Assembly: GCA_905221615.1 (NCBI GenBank)
Contig: CAJNDT010004001.1
Coordinates: 1,458,474 to 1,522,473 of the forward strand
Reading direction: 5' to 3'
From: Symbiodinium sp. CCMP2592
Lineage: Eukaryota > Sar > Dinophyceae > Suessiales > Symbiodiniaceae
Length of the DNA stretch: 64,000 nt
Positions 9,866-21,676 of the stretch are shown piece after piece; position 1 is the first letter of the stretch; each line of letters starts with the position of its first letter. Under the pieces are notes generated by a model. That model saw only the letters and a list, made by a program, of their open reading frames with translations, searched no databases and was not told where the DNA came from. A program made the position numbers and the translations under genes.

Positions 9866-10594
9866 TAACCCCACACAATATTATCGCAAGGACATGCTAC
9901 GTGCGTGTTAGAGCCCCGTAGTTCTTACTTTGTAAAATACTGCAAGCTTCCCTTAATCATAAGCAAAGACTAGCAGCCTGTAGACCCCGGCCCAGATTGG
10001 TAGACCTACATAGTTTAAATGCAAGACCTAGCGGACAAACCCACAACCTATGGTGTGGCCTCGTTGAAGAGAAATGTTAGGAGTAGTTTGACCCGGTATG
10101 TGAAGAAACTAAAGACTCTGGTCACCCTAACAACACGAACTGAGATTCGACGGCTTCAGCGAACACTGGGTGTTTGGTGCCTTTGGGTGCCTCTGGTGTG
10201 GCCTGGCCTCTCTGTACTACCTAAGAATTCGAAGTGATGGTGGGGTCAGAGCACATTTGGCTGACTCGAGCATCCCATACCTTAGAAAGGAATAGTCCGC
10301 AAAGGCACCCAATGACCCCGAATTGCTTCGGCAATCAGAAAGGACTGCAAGTCCTCTAGACCAGCAGCGGCCCAGCATGGAAACTCCTTCGTTGGAATGT
10401 CGGGATGAAGGTTTAAGGCTTAGGGTTGGGGTTCCAAATGTTGCAAGACTGGCAGCAGGAGATATGTCAAGGTGCGAGGTTCTGCACTGCATTGGTGATC
10501 ATACCGATGTTCAGCTGGGGTCCTCGTGCTTCCTGGAACAGCATCGGTTCGATGTGATGTGAATGGGATCGACTTCACAATGCAAGATAGACAT

Positions 10595-13500
10595 GGTATA
10601 CCTGCGGCCCGCCTCTTGCCTGTTGTGATCAAGATGCATATGAGCAATTGCACGAGCGAAAGCCCGAGGATAGGCCGCAGTCGTAGATAGTCGTTTCGTG
10701 CCAGTCCTCATGGATATGTAATTTAAGTACTGCTAGATTCTGCTAGATTTTGCTCAGAAACTGGGCCTGGTCCAAACGCGTAGAAAGCAATATCAGCCAA
10801 GGTACACAGCTGCTGTCCGACCCTGGCCGCGATTGACTCTCTTCACCACCGACTTTGCAGCTTCGTGGAAGTCCTTCTTCCTATGTTTAGACATTCGGTT
10901 GCCGATCTTGGGCAGCCACTTCCTTGATTGCAACTGGCGTGGGAAGCCGATGACATCTGCAGATGTTTGCAAGGATGCACATTGGTAGTAAGGCTAGCGC
11001 GAACATCCCATGAGATAGCTGGGTTTCGCATTCGGGGCCCCGTAGAGGCCCATCCAACTCGGATCCACACGATGTACTGTGACTCGTTCTGATCTAGAGA
11101 AGTAATAACAGTCCTAAATGCGTTTCGCAAAAAAGTTAGTAGTTTGATCATGACAAGATGCAACGAGCAAACATCCCATCCAGCATCACATGTACAGCCA
11201 TTCAAAACATCTCTCAAGAATGTGAACAGCGGGATGTGCTTCAGCACACTGGACGCGGGCTGTTCGATAGCACTCCATACCCGGCGGACCGTCGCTAAGT
11301 ACAGGAGTAAGCAGAATCGCGTTGCGATTCGGTTGGCGATCAGAACACCTTGGAGTGGAGCGGATTCTTGGAGTCTTGGGGTTTGGGTTTGCGATAGGGA
11401 CGAAGCAAAAGAACCGATTCAGGCTGTTTGCAGTCGGGAGTCTTGGCTCCAGAGGATTGCCGTATGGGCGTTCGCGAGATCGTTGATGTATTGATTGCGA
11501 AATAAATATCATGTTCGAACAAGGATGCCCGGCCCACAGCAGTCCCCCGGCCCGGATTCGAAGCGTTTTCTTCAAGAGATTGAGGAGCCCCACCGTGGAC
11601 AGGATGTTCTCCTCGAAGGGCGACGTGAGCACGTCGAATGTTGACCTTGCAAACTAATCATATATTCTCATGTACACCCAAGCTACACAGACAGGAGCTT
11701 GAATGCAACCACATGTCATTTAAGAACCCTGCACACGGTGCCCCTGCTCTTCGAAAGCAGCAGCAACACGGCCAACCCCAGAGAAGGCTTCGAGGATCAT
11801 CAAATCCTAAGTTGACCAACGTTCTAGTGTGAGCGAACGTAGAACATCATTCTGATGAGAGCCAATATTGAGGCATCGTCTCGACAGTGCTGCTCGTCCG
11901 CAATGGTCGCAACATAGTGGGCGGCCTGCAACCTCAGACAGGCAGTTACATCGAGCAAAAACCCAAGAAGAACCATTAACCTGGGCTTGGGGAGTGGATA
12001 GACAAGGGTCTAATGTCGGGTTCATTGGCAGGCCTGGGGACTTGGGATCCAGCTTTCAATTGAAAGATCATGGTTTGCTTATAAGTCTGATTGCAAGGGT
12101 CAGTGTGCTAGTCAAGTAACAGGATCGTTGGTACTCCCAATGCCAACAGCATAGCCGCAGCAGAGCCACTCAAAGAGAGCGGATAAACGCGTGCATCCAT
12201 CACGAAGCAGCTCGCAACCCTGATCTGCAAGGCACCGCCGCCCTAGCTGAAGATCGAAGCTGGGCCGCGTGCATGCAAAGAAGACAGCATACATACGAGG
12301 TTGCAGGTTGTCGGGTCTTTCCATGGGATCAAGCAATCACCACCTGAACTGAGACTTGTATGGCATTAATGCAAGGCTTGATTTTGCAATGCGGACAGCA
12401 GCTCTTCGAAGCTCATCTAGGCTAGAAGAGATTCAGAGACCCCGTTGTCGAGAGGACATTCGATGGGATATTGCATGCCATGCATGCGCAAGCCCCGTGA
12501 AGCAAAATCATCAGATCAACCTGGACGGTCCCCGCACTCAAACGTTGTTCCCGACCTTGGAGATATACTCTCGGATAGCCGTTGTGTCACTTGGATCCAG
12601 CCCTTGTGGCCTCTCGAACCAGCCCGCCAACACCATGGACAGCCTCCAACCGTAGTCCATCCCATGTTTCTGCCAGTTGACTGCACAGCCTTTCTTGCAT
12701 TCATTGGCCTGCTCAGATGCGGATTTCAACTAGTCAGAACTGTAACTCAATCGGTGCTGCAACCGTAAAAATACACATAAGTTTACATGTGTGTAGGGTT
12801 TAGGGGTTTAGGGTTTGGGCCAATATATGATTTCGAGTGCATAGTGTATAATAAATGTGTGTGTGTGTGTGTGTGTGTACATGGCAAACGAAGTAGGAAA
12901 CCATGAGTTGAGGCCTGGATTAAGTGCGCTTTTGCGACGTCCACGAACCATTGCTGCTGCTTCATGTGGAGCACGTAGAACCCGTTGTGGTTGGGGAGGA
13001 CTTGCACACCGCTTCCCAAATGGCTGGGATCATGAATCGTATAGGACCTCAGGAAATCCAGTGTAGGAGGATGTCATCGGTTTTCATGCTCTCCAGCATA
13101 TGTCTCAATAATTAGTGCTGCCATAGCTGCTTCTGCTTGAGCTCCGCGGCTGTGGGCATTCTTAGGCCAATGTTGTTCATCTTGTAGAGATCTTTGTGCA
13201 CGTCCGCAACGGTCCGGGTCTGCAGCCAAGTTCACACTCGTGGCGTGTGTGCATGTTGTGCGCGAATCATACACTGGCTTGTCTATATTACGAAATGTGC
13301 CTCCTTCGTTTCGCCACTGTTTTCGGCAGTCGCCTGAGCCCGTTTTGGGCCTTTGGTCCTAGGCTTCCCCGCGTTGCCGGACTCCTTGGTTTGGTCTTCG
13401 TCTGGCACGCCTGTCTCCGGATTCTCGTGGCCGGGCTCCTCGGTTTGGTCTTGGTCTGTCTGCGGATTCTCTGTGTGGCCGGGCTCGTCGGTTTGGTCTT

Positions 13501-13895
13501 CGTTTGGCACACCTGTCTCCGGATTCTCTGTGTGGCTGGGCTCCGTGTCTGCTTGCTCGCCTTCGGGCACTACGCCTGCAGCATCGCTTGTGCCGCTTTT
13601 TTTTTTCCCACGACCTCCACCCTTGCCTCAGATACAGTGAAATGCGACTGTGTGTACAGCAATAACAATATCCATAGCTACACATGCATGATCGAAGTTC
13701 TACAATTAATATGCTGACTCGGTGCCGGCGGCACGTGCCAGCACCTTGGCAGCCTTTTCCTCTCTGGCGTTCTTCTTCAGCTGCTGTTGCTGCTGCAACA
13801 CCGTCAGGTCTGCGTCTGGGCACTGCAATGCCTTTAGTTGCTCGTGCAACGCCTTCTGCGGTGCTGGCACCGCACTCTTGTCCAGCAACTTCTTA
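10595..13895 (-). CDS. Gene A2: multi-exon gene with C5-methyltransferase-like motifs
   Basis: Minus-strand exons, boundaries approximate, in order. 13895-13730: KKLLDKSAVPAPQKALHEQL, Gln-rich helix. 13620-13290: acidic PEGEQADTEPSHTENPETG repeats. 13240-13115: TRTVADVHKDLYKMNNIGLR. 13060-12895: FLRSYTIHDPSHLGSGVQVL and NGFYVLHMKQQQWFVDVAKA. 12725-12540: NWQKHGMDYGWRLSMVLAGW. About 12320-12120 and 12005-11860. 11640-11423: TSPFEENILSTVGLLNLLKK then GGLLWAGHPCSNMIF. 11343-11190: LIANRIATRFCLLLYLATVR then WSAIEQPASSVLKHIP. 11080-10997: WMGLYGAPNAKPSYLMGCSR. 10970-10822: FPRQLQSRKWLPKIGNRMSK. 10712-10595: TKRLSTTAAYPRAFARAIA. The trio GxPCS, IEQP and GxPxxKPS matches the order and spacing of motifs IV, VI and VIII of cytosine-5 methyltransferases. 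That assignment is inference; the spacing is irregular and no target-recognition domain was identified. Confidence 0.6.
12855..12880 (+). repeat. (GT)n microsatellite
   Basis: About 11 GT units, intronic to gene A2. Second copy at 29100-29125, same length. Confidence 0.9.
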
Positions 13896-13999
13896 TCATC
13901 CTGCACATGTACAGACTACACGGTTTGACTTTAGGGCTCACGGTTTCTAAATAGTTTGGGGGTCTGGGATTGTCAGCAATCCCCGTCCCCTCCCCGTCC

Positions 14000-14400
14000 C
14001 CCTCAAATTATAGGAGGAATGTTGAAAGTTTGGGCGTCGAGCCTTCAAAGCAAAATCTCAACCCCAGGCCCAAACCTTGAAACCGTAAATTAACAACAAC
14101 AAAACCCTCAATCAAAGGTCCGGAATCCTTGTTGTACACTTGAAACCCCACCTTAGCAAATCCTTTTGCACAGCGCCCCGAAACCTGTCCAGAGTCTGCC
14201 TTGTGAAGTACATAAAGCACAACTCTTTGGGCAAATATAGAAACACTCGCAACGACGACAGGACTTCTAATACTAAACTCCCAAAATGCTCCGAGGTTGT
14301 GGGTCCTTCTCCGGTGGCGGGGATGCTGGCGCTGGCGAAGGGATTTGCGAATCCTGGAGGGATCCGTCAGCATTAATTCTAGATCTGGATCTGGGTCTTG
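14000..14400 (-). CDS. Possible exon between A1 and A2
   Basis: The minus strand around 14350-14290 reads GFANPFASASIPATGEGP in one frame and SQIPSPAPASPPPEKDPQP in another. Both are Pro/Ser-rich and no splice sites decide between them. The remaining 14400-14960 contains no supported exon. Confidence 0.25.
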
Positions 14401-14966
14401 GGTCTATCCGGTCGAATCACTGGAGCTAACTCGTATACCTAGCACAGTTGTCCCTAAGGGCCCTAGAAAGCCGACCAAAATCTAAAGTCGATCCTTTGGG
14501 ATTTGCGGTTGTGGTCATGAGGCTTTCGGGGTTTTGCGTTTCAGTTGTGGGTTACAAGTTTAGTTGTCATGTTGTACTAGAGTGATCGTCCCGAGCGTGA
14601 TAAACCCTGGAAGCCAATGCCCATTCTTCTCACTTAAACTTAAACCGACGATACCCCAAGACCCGACTCTGTGTATAATTCTTTCGATAAACCACAACTG
14701 CATGAACTATATGCCCAATTTCAATTCGAGCCGGCCTTGTTTAATCTTAATCCAAGTAAGCCCAAAGCCCCCTAACGTCCAAGCCCCTAAATATGTCATA
14801 TAAAGCAACACCTGCACCGAGAGGCAAAAACCCGAGGAAGCTCACATACCTATGTGTATATACATATATACACACACACACACACATGCGTACATACATT
14901 CCCTGATCTTATATAAAATACCCCGAACTCCAACAAGTAGGCAAGCTCCTTTCTGCGATTTGCAAA

Positions 14967-16331
14967 CTAATCGTCGTCCTCCATCGACACATCTGGCATG
15001 TCCGTCGATGCTGGGGCCACTGGGTCCTGATCGCAAGCCAAGAGGTTGAGGAACTGATTGGTTCACAAAAACCCGAATTGCTCATGATTGGGGCCTGCAT
15101 TCTTAACTATCGGAAGCTTCGGTGCCCAGACTCGCAGCCCACCTTGACCCCAAGTGCAACCGGGTTCTACTGAAGCATTTGTACCTGATCAAGACTAAAT
15201 ATTATTCTGTAGGATTCGACTCGTGCATTTTCCAAGTTAGCGCCGCAGTCCTCCGCCCGAGCAGCTTCGGGTTCGTTCGTACACATGTCTTCATCCTGGC
15301 GGCGTAGGTAATTCGGAGGGGCGGCTTGGGGTTTCGAATTGCAAGTACGGGGTCACACTTTAGGTTTAAAAGGCGGTTTTGACATGTAGGCGTTGTGCAG
15401 ATATGTAGGGTTGGAGGCTTGACAAGGGCTTGATTATACAGTATTGAAGCTCAATTGGGGCATCGAACTCACTGCAGCCAGACCCAAATTCCGAAAACAC
15501 CCACCTGCAAGCCTCAACAACGCAAAGTTTTAGGGCGCCACGGTCTAGAATTTCCTCGTTCTTTCCACCGAGAACAAATTAAATACAAATCCCAGGTTAA
15601 ATTTGATCCCGGCAGTGCTGCCTCTTCAGTCGGCTCGCCCTCGCCGTCCACGCTGTCGCCCAGGCTTTCGGAGGTGAAGCCAGGCACCTCGGACGTCGAA
15701 GGGATTGTGTTCGCACCCTGAATTTGAATATTCGATTCTACACACTCGGCAAGTGGCGTGCACTGCTTCTCCGACTTCTCCGATATCTGCTGTCGTGCTC
15801 CCCGACTCAGCCTCCTGAACGATCATTGGAGTTACCCAACATCCGATTCAACCCCAACCCTTTCAAAATTCATTGGCCTTCACGAACTTCTCGAAACCGG
15901 CACAAGAGGATAGGAAGTTCTTGATGGCCTGCATCTCCTCGCTCCTGGTCTGTGTGTGTGTGTGTCTGTGCGTGTGTGGTGTGTGTGGGTGTGTGTAGGT
16001 GTGTGGGTGTGTGGGAGTGGGTGCGTGGGAGTGGGTGTGTGTAGGTGTCTGGGTGTGTGGGAGTGGGTGCGTGGGAGTGGGTGTGTGCGTGGGTGTGTGT
16101 GGGTGTGTGTGGGCGTGTGTGTGGGTGGGTGGGTGGGTGGGTGGGCGGGTGGGTGTGCGTGTGCGTGTGCAGGTTGGTGTGTTTGTATCTCAATAGCGTA
16201 GGCTTTTTCTTATTACGTATGCCACACAGGAAGCCAGCACCGCTCCTCGCGACCACAGTGCGCTTCGTCATCCTAAGACAAAGCGCGAGCATCGCTCTCA
16301 AGCGACCTCCTTGCTGCCCTGCCCAGTCCTT

Positions 16332-16398
<67 letters not shown>

Positions 16399-17159
16399 CT
16401 TATACAGCAATAGAACTCGCAGTGCTAAGCAACTGATCACACACAGAGAAGCCTACACTAAAGCTGACGGGATTCTTGGATTTCTTTCTTGAGCACTTTC
16501 TTTGATCGGCCTTTCGGCTGCGGGTCTGGTTTCACAGCCCCAAGGACCAGGAGCCCGCGATCGTTGTTCACCTTCAAGAAGGCGTCCTCGGTTTATGCTC
16601 GGAAAGCTTGTGGCATTCGGCGATTGTGTGACTCACAGGTTGCAGTGGCGGATTGTGCAGTCAGGGTTCTTTGAACACCCCGGCAGAAGGAACGTCCAGC
16701 TCCACTTTGGCAAACATCGAGATAACCATCTCAAAATTTAGGATGATCTTGGCTAGACATATATCTCACTCCCGGGACTCCCGCATGTAGCTCGCACACG
16801 TAAGATTCCAAGATGCAACAAATATCACGTGCATACTGGCTGCGTCCCGTTCGAACACGCCTCCTGCCAGGACGGAGGCCTCCGTGAGAGGGACCAACAC
16901 TTTGGCCTGCCAGCAGAGCTGATCAAAAGGGAGGGCCTGGAAAGGAGATTTCTGGGCACAGGGGCCTCGTCTGCCCGTATGGCAGTCCAATCACAGGGTT
17001 CCAGAATCGATTTCAACACTTCGTGCACGGCTTCCACCTGGGCCTCTCTGGCCGAGGTTTCCTGAGATTTGTAACAACATCATGATCAATATGAATGTTT
17101 CCGAAGCTACATAACCCATAACTGCTGAATCGAGTCTCAGCGGTAGGCACATCCGACAT
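14967..17159 (-). CDS. Gene A1: multi-exon gene of unknown function
   Basis: The likely start is ATG at 17159 (MSDVPTAETRFSSYG). Further minus-strand exons, boundaries approximate: 17060-16960 ETSAREAQVEAVHEVLKSIL then EPCDW; 16930-16800 KVLVPLTEASVLAGGVFERD; 16742-16670 NFEMVISMFAKVELDVPSAG; 16602-16465 DAFLKVNNDRGLLVLGAVKP then Lys-rich KGRSKKVLKKEIQES; about 16320-16205; 15948-15877 SEEMQAIKNFLSSCAGFEKF; 15825-15740; 15720-15604 GANTIPSTSEVPGFTSESLG; 15063-14967 QFLNLLACDQDPVAPASTD ending acidic SMEDDD and TAG. No domain recognised. Whether the last exon belongs to this gene is not certain. Introns hold the GT minisatellite and the (CT)n tract. Confidence 0.5.
15949..16170 (+). repeat. GT/GGGT minisatellite
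   Basis: (GT)n followed by TGGGAGTGGGTGCG-type units and a (GGGT)n tail, intronic to gene A1. Second copy at 32199-32428 is 8 bp longer. It is G-rich on the plus strand and can form G-quadruplex-like runs. Confidence 0.9.
16332..16398 (+). repeat. (CT)n then (TA)n microsatellite
   Basis: About 28 CT units followed by TATATATA, intronic to gene A1. Second copy at 32590-32656. Confidence 0.95.
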
Positions 17160-17280
17160 GGCCGGCAGAACTGTGCAATTCGCACTAGTCTCGGGCCCCA
17201 AAACTCTCGCACACAGCAGTGCACAGCTGGCATACGACGGGCACCAACAACGGCAACATCTAATCAAGTACATCTGCAGC

Positions 17281-17302
17281 CAAACACACACACACACACA
17301 CA
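17281..17302 (+). repeat. (CA)n microsatellite upstream of gene A1
   Basis: CA repeat just upstream of the A1 start region; 6 bp longer in the second copy (33541-33566). Confidence 0.9.
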
Positions 17303-17409
17303 GTCATGCATATGCACGGCGGAGGGTGCACCGTCAGCTGACCTGGAACTCGAACCCGCTCGCTGTGAAGCCAGCATGCGTTCTCTGCCCATTGCCAAAG
17401 CACGCTTCA

Positions 17410-17524
17410 TTTCTTAAATTTATAGCTAGGATACACACAGCTGCCTCACGAGCAGGTGAGGGCATGAAACGCTTCAGGTTTAAATTTAGTGAGGGCTTAG
17501 CATCGGTTGCCTGCTTTGGCAGCT
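17410..17524. repeat. Unit of a ~105-bp tandem repeat at the contig end
   Basis: Contains CACACAGCTGCCTCACGAGC and GCTTCAGGTTTAAATTTAG. In the right piece the matching unit (33674-33788) is followed by a diverged second unit, 33789-33900, with CACACAGCCGCCTCATGAGC and TTTCAGGTTTATGGG. The left contig stops between the two units. Confidence 0.75.
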
Positions 17525-17624
17525 NNNNNNNNNNNNNNNNNNNNNNNNNNNNNNNNNNNNNNNNNNNNNNNNNNNNNNNNNNNNNNNNNNNNNNNNNNNN
17601 NNNNNNNNNNNNNNNNNNNNNNNN
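17525..17624. other. Assembly gap, 100 N
   Basis: Exactly 100 unknown bases, the usual placeholder for a gap of unknown size. It separates the end of copy 1 from the start of copy 2. If the two copies are one locus, no sequence is missing here. Confidence 0.99.
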
Positions 17625-17651
17625 ACCAACAAAACCGTCTTGCAAAGTTAC

Positions 17652-20600
17652 TGATGTAGAATACCAAGATCTTCTCCTTCGTTATTGTATACTCTGCCTC
17701 ATCACCGTACATGGCCAGTGGTACAAAATCCGTTGAATCGAAGCCTTCCATAAAAGGCGCCTTTACCTGCTTCCAGTGCAGCCAGAAGCGCTCTGCAGCA
17801 GCTCGGTCGATGTTAATCTTTCCGCTCTGAAGCAAGTGGTGTGTCAACAAGTGTGGCGCCAGGATTGGAAAACTCATCTCAGTTGTCTCGTCAGACCTTG
17901 TTTTGGGATCGGGACGTGCTCGCACCTTGAGCTTGATGCTGTCCAGCGGCAGATCCTCATCATAGTTCAACATGCATAGCTTAAGGGAAATATGTTGTGG
18001 CCGATAGGAGAAAGCTCACAGCGGGAATCAATAATTCGACAAGGAACCGCTATGTTCTTCGATGTCGTGTTGCATTGGCTGCGAAGATCTCGCCAGACAT
18101 TGTTTATGTGTGCACCCCTCGCGCCACATGCAGCCAAGTTCTCTACAGACGCCGGCGTCGCTGAGCCAAGCTCCTGTGGCACCGGCTAGGGATGTTTAAG
18201 GGCTCATCGGGTTTCCGGACAAGGGATCTTGTTTGGTGTCTGAGGGGGAAAGGTTTGGCTTCAGGGTTTAATTAATATTATCGCCGTGGCTTGAATGGGA
18301 TTTAAATTAGATGGTCAGAAATGACTATTCGACGAAGGAATTCTATCAGTACTTCCCCGATAGTTATATAACATGCCAACTAGACACCAATCAAGATCTT
18401 TAAAGAGCTCGTTGGACCCAGAAGCACGAATCTTTGATTGGAAATCCCAAGTTTCGACCCTGTGCATTTAAAGCCGACACGAATGGTTACGTGTTTTTGA
18501 ACCCAGAGCCCTGTAGATCTAATAGGATTCGGGAAGGTAATTTCATTTATCTGTCTCCATATATACATATATATATATATATATAGTTGCGACTTCCTTA
18601 TGAGAACTCTCCCCGAAAAATCGTCAACCGTATCGGTGCTTGGGACCATTTTATAAACGCTAGCTATACCCAGTACCACGTGACGTTGGAGGGTATACGA
18701 AACCCATGATTCCTACAATTTATAATCCGAGGATCTATGGCCACGCAGTCGGCCAGCTCTTGCGCAGACGATGCACTCCATTCCTTGCGTTGGGCTTGGG
18801 CTTGTAATTAGTTAAAGATCGCATTATGAGTAGTATTACCGTCACGAGTCGAGATCCAGGGCAGTTGCAGGGCAGGGTCATGGGTTCGGGTTTGAGGATG
18901 TCATTTCAATCGGTTGGGGGGATAGAGCACTTGAATTTTCATACATAGGGTTACCATATACTACAAAGTTTAGGGTTCTGGGCTCAGGGCCTTGAGGGTT
19001 TCTATTTTTATGATTATTCACGGATTAGGGTTTCGGTGGTTGGGCTTCTGGAGTTGAGTTGAAGTTCAGTCGGCACTTAAAGCTGAGGGTCCAGACGGTG
19101 ATCATGGTCAGGGTATCCAGGGTTGTGAGTTCGAGTATTTGGGGGTTTTGGCTCAGAGCGACTATTTTTATTGTGCGAGCAAGCTTCGCCTGAACCAACT
19201 CCTGCCAGCAAGCGCTCCCGAATCATTCCCGGGACACCTGCGCAGGAACCAATCGAGAGTTCTGAGTTCGGTTTGAAATTGTCAGACACAGTTTCACAAT
19301 CAACGCTCAAGGAATGTGAAGTCGAGTGTTTTTTCTCGCGGCTCATGCGATACACGGTGACATCAAGCCCGGCCAAGCGTAAAGGATCCGGATGCACAGC
19401 AAAACTATTGCACGCCTTTAAAGACGACTGCTCATGATGCTCTAGCCCGCCTGCAGCCCCAGACTTCATCATGTGGCGATTATACGAGGAACTGCTATGC
19501 AGACAGGTTCTAACAGAGCTTCCACAGTCAGAGGCGTGATCACCCCGTCGGATCCAGAGTTCACTTGAAAAATCTGCCTCTTCAGGCAGCCGCTTTGGCC
19601 TTCGCGTGGGCCTTCCCTTTTGGGTTGGCCTTTGCTTTCGGGGCCGGACGAATTGCACGCTTCACCGCTTTCATCTTCTCATCATACATGCTGTAGCTCG
19701 CTTTGAGCAACATGTTCAAAGTCCCGATCTCTGAATCAGCCTCCTTTGTCGTGACTGCATGCTGAAGCTCGGTGTGCCGCTGCTTCATCAAGTCGATATC
19801 AGACCGCATGTCGGAAACCATAGCTTTTGCAAATGCATCGCCCCTGAGCTCAGGAACTAGCAACCCCACAACCTGAAGCCCTATATACTATATAACCCCG
19901 GATGATCCCTTCTGAATAATATCCTTCCCCTGCGCGAATGATTTTGAAAAGGTTAGGGTTTAGAAATTTCGGGGCTTGGGTTTCAGGGTCTACAGGGTTT
20001 GGGGGTTTAAGGGTTTGGGCTTCGGGTTTAGGGTTTAAGGGTTTGGATGAGATTGAAAGGTTAGGGTTTAGAAATTTCGGGGCTTGGGCTTCAGGGTCTA
20101 CAGAGTTTGGGGGTTTAAGGGTTTGGGCTTAGGGTTTTGGGTTTAGGGTTTAGGGTTTAAGGGTTTGGGCCCGTTTGGGCTAATCCGTAGGGCTTCGACA
20201 ACACGATCCAGTCCAAGGTGCATCCCGCCGTTCTTGAGCACGGCCTCCATGCCGTCTGCCTCGATGATGCGCTGAGTGCCCTTCTTCAGCAAGTCAAGAG
20301 CTTCTTCGGGTGCGGGCTTTGCCTTCTTCTCTTTACGCGGCAGCTTCGGGGGAGGTGGAGGCGGCAGGTCGTTCGAGCCCGGGTCATTGCTGCCACGTGC
20401 ACCAGAAGAGGAATCGAGAAGATGCGACCTTCATAACGCATTGTTCATTAAAACTTTGCATCTAGCTAGGACTTTGAATGTGCATCCTACACACAGTCTA
20501 CGTTCATAAGTGTTGAACTATTCCCAGGTATGTATCGAGGCAAGTCACAAGGCACCCGTTGTTCCGGCATGGTCCAGACCAACATCGGCATTCATCTGGA

Positions 20601-21479
20601 ACTCCGTCTCACTCTCGGACTCCGTAACCTCCTCCCTGGAGTCGAAGCACTTGAACAGCTCCCAGTCCTGCCATAGGCAACGACAAATTCTTAGGGACCT
20701 CCGAGAAACGATAGAATAGCAGTAGCCCCCATAGGACACTGGATCTCATTCCTGGTTACTTTTGCATAGGATAATTATTGCATTCTTGCGTCGTCGCTTG
20801 TAGCAAGTCAGTGAAGGGATGGTCAGGACTTCGGGATGTCAGTCTAACTACAAGCTTGTGGGTGCGGTCAATATGATTTCGTTTTGGTACGATTCCTCCC
20901 AACTACATTATTGGGGTTTACTTAGGATTCTAGGGTGTCGGCCCACCTCGTTCTTCGGCTGGTCGGGATGCACCTTCCACCAGCGGCCTCGACCGTCTGG
21001 GTCCATGCCTTTCTTGGAAGCACGAATGTCCTCTGCAATCGCCTCTCCATGCCTCGATGGTTTGGGATACACTGCAAATCATAAGGTTCAAGCTTCAGGG
21101 TTTAGGGTTCAAGCATTCAGGGCAAGAAGGCTTAGGGTTCTAAATTTAAGAATTAAGGTTTATGGATTCGGTATTTGATGTCTTGGGCTTGAATTCTTGT
21201 TGCGGATGGGTTGCTCTGTCTTGAGCAGGTCGAAGCGTTTCCAAACGTACCTGCCGGTTCTCCTGGTGTTGTTGCGCTTCTTTGCATTCAGGACAATCGA
21301 GCTTTGAAGCCAATCACACCCGCTGCTGATCCACATCTCATACATGTGTCTCATAATCGAGGATGAGCGCTTCTTCCCATCCTTTGTGAAAGCCTTTTCC
21401 CTCACCTCCGGTGGGCAATTGACCGAGCCTGGGATTGGAAAGTTATAGGCTTCGAATTTCCAAACATAGTAGTAGTAGC

Positions 21480-21565
<86 letters not shown>

Positions 21566-21592
21566 CAGTAGCACAGTAGCAGTAGCAGTAGC

Positions 21593-21623
<31 letters not shown>

Positions 21624-21624
21624 A

Positions 21625-21676
<52 letters not shown>

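Larger units (their letters stand above)
1362..17524. repeat. Contig-end overlap, copy 1 (16163 bp)
   Basis: Near-identical to 17625-33788. The copy ends exactly where the N gap begins. I saw at least seven substitutions against copy 2 (3982, 5699, 5728, 6857, 10257, 11260, 16225). Length differences of -4, -12, -2, +5, +8 and +6 bases (copy 2 relative to copy 1) fall near 2310, 5208-5428, 7225, 13915, 15955 and 17285. Five of the six are simple repeats; the one at 13915 is a 5-base insertion. The two sides can be read as two alleles, or two assemblies, of one locus. Substitution divergence is about 0.04 percent. Confidence 0.95.

Noticed and set aside
11186-11632. 148-residue single minus-strand frame as one exon
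   Set aside because: Its first 70 residues are good (GGLLWAGHPCS...), but after about 11423 the conserved ANRIATRFC...IEQPASS block is in another frame, so an intron lies between.
15870-16413. His/Thr- and Cys/Val/Trp-rich frames over the GT minisatellite and (CT)n
   Set aside because: Low-complexity repeat translation. Only the short SEEMQAIKNFLSS segment at its edge looks coding.
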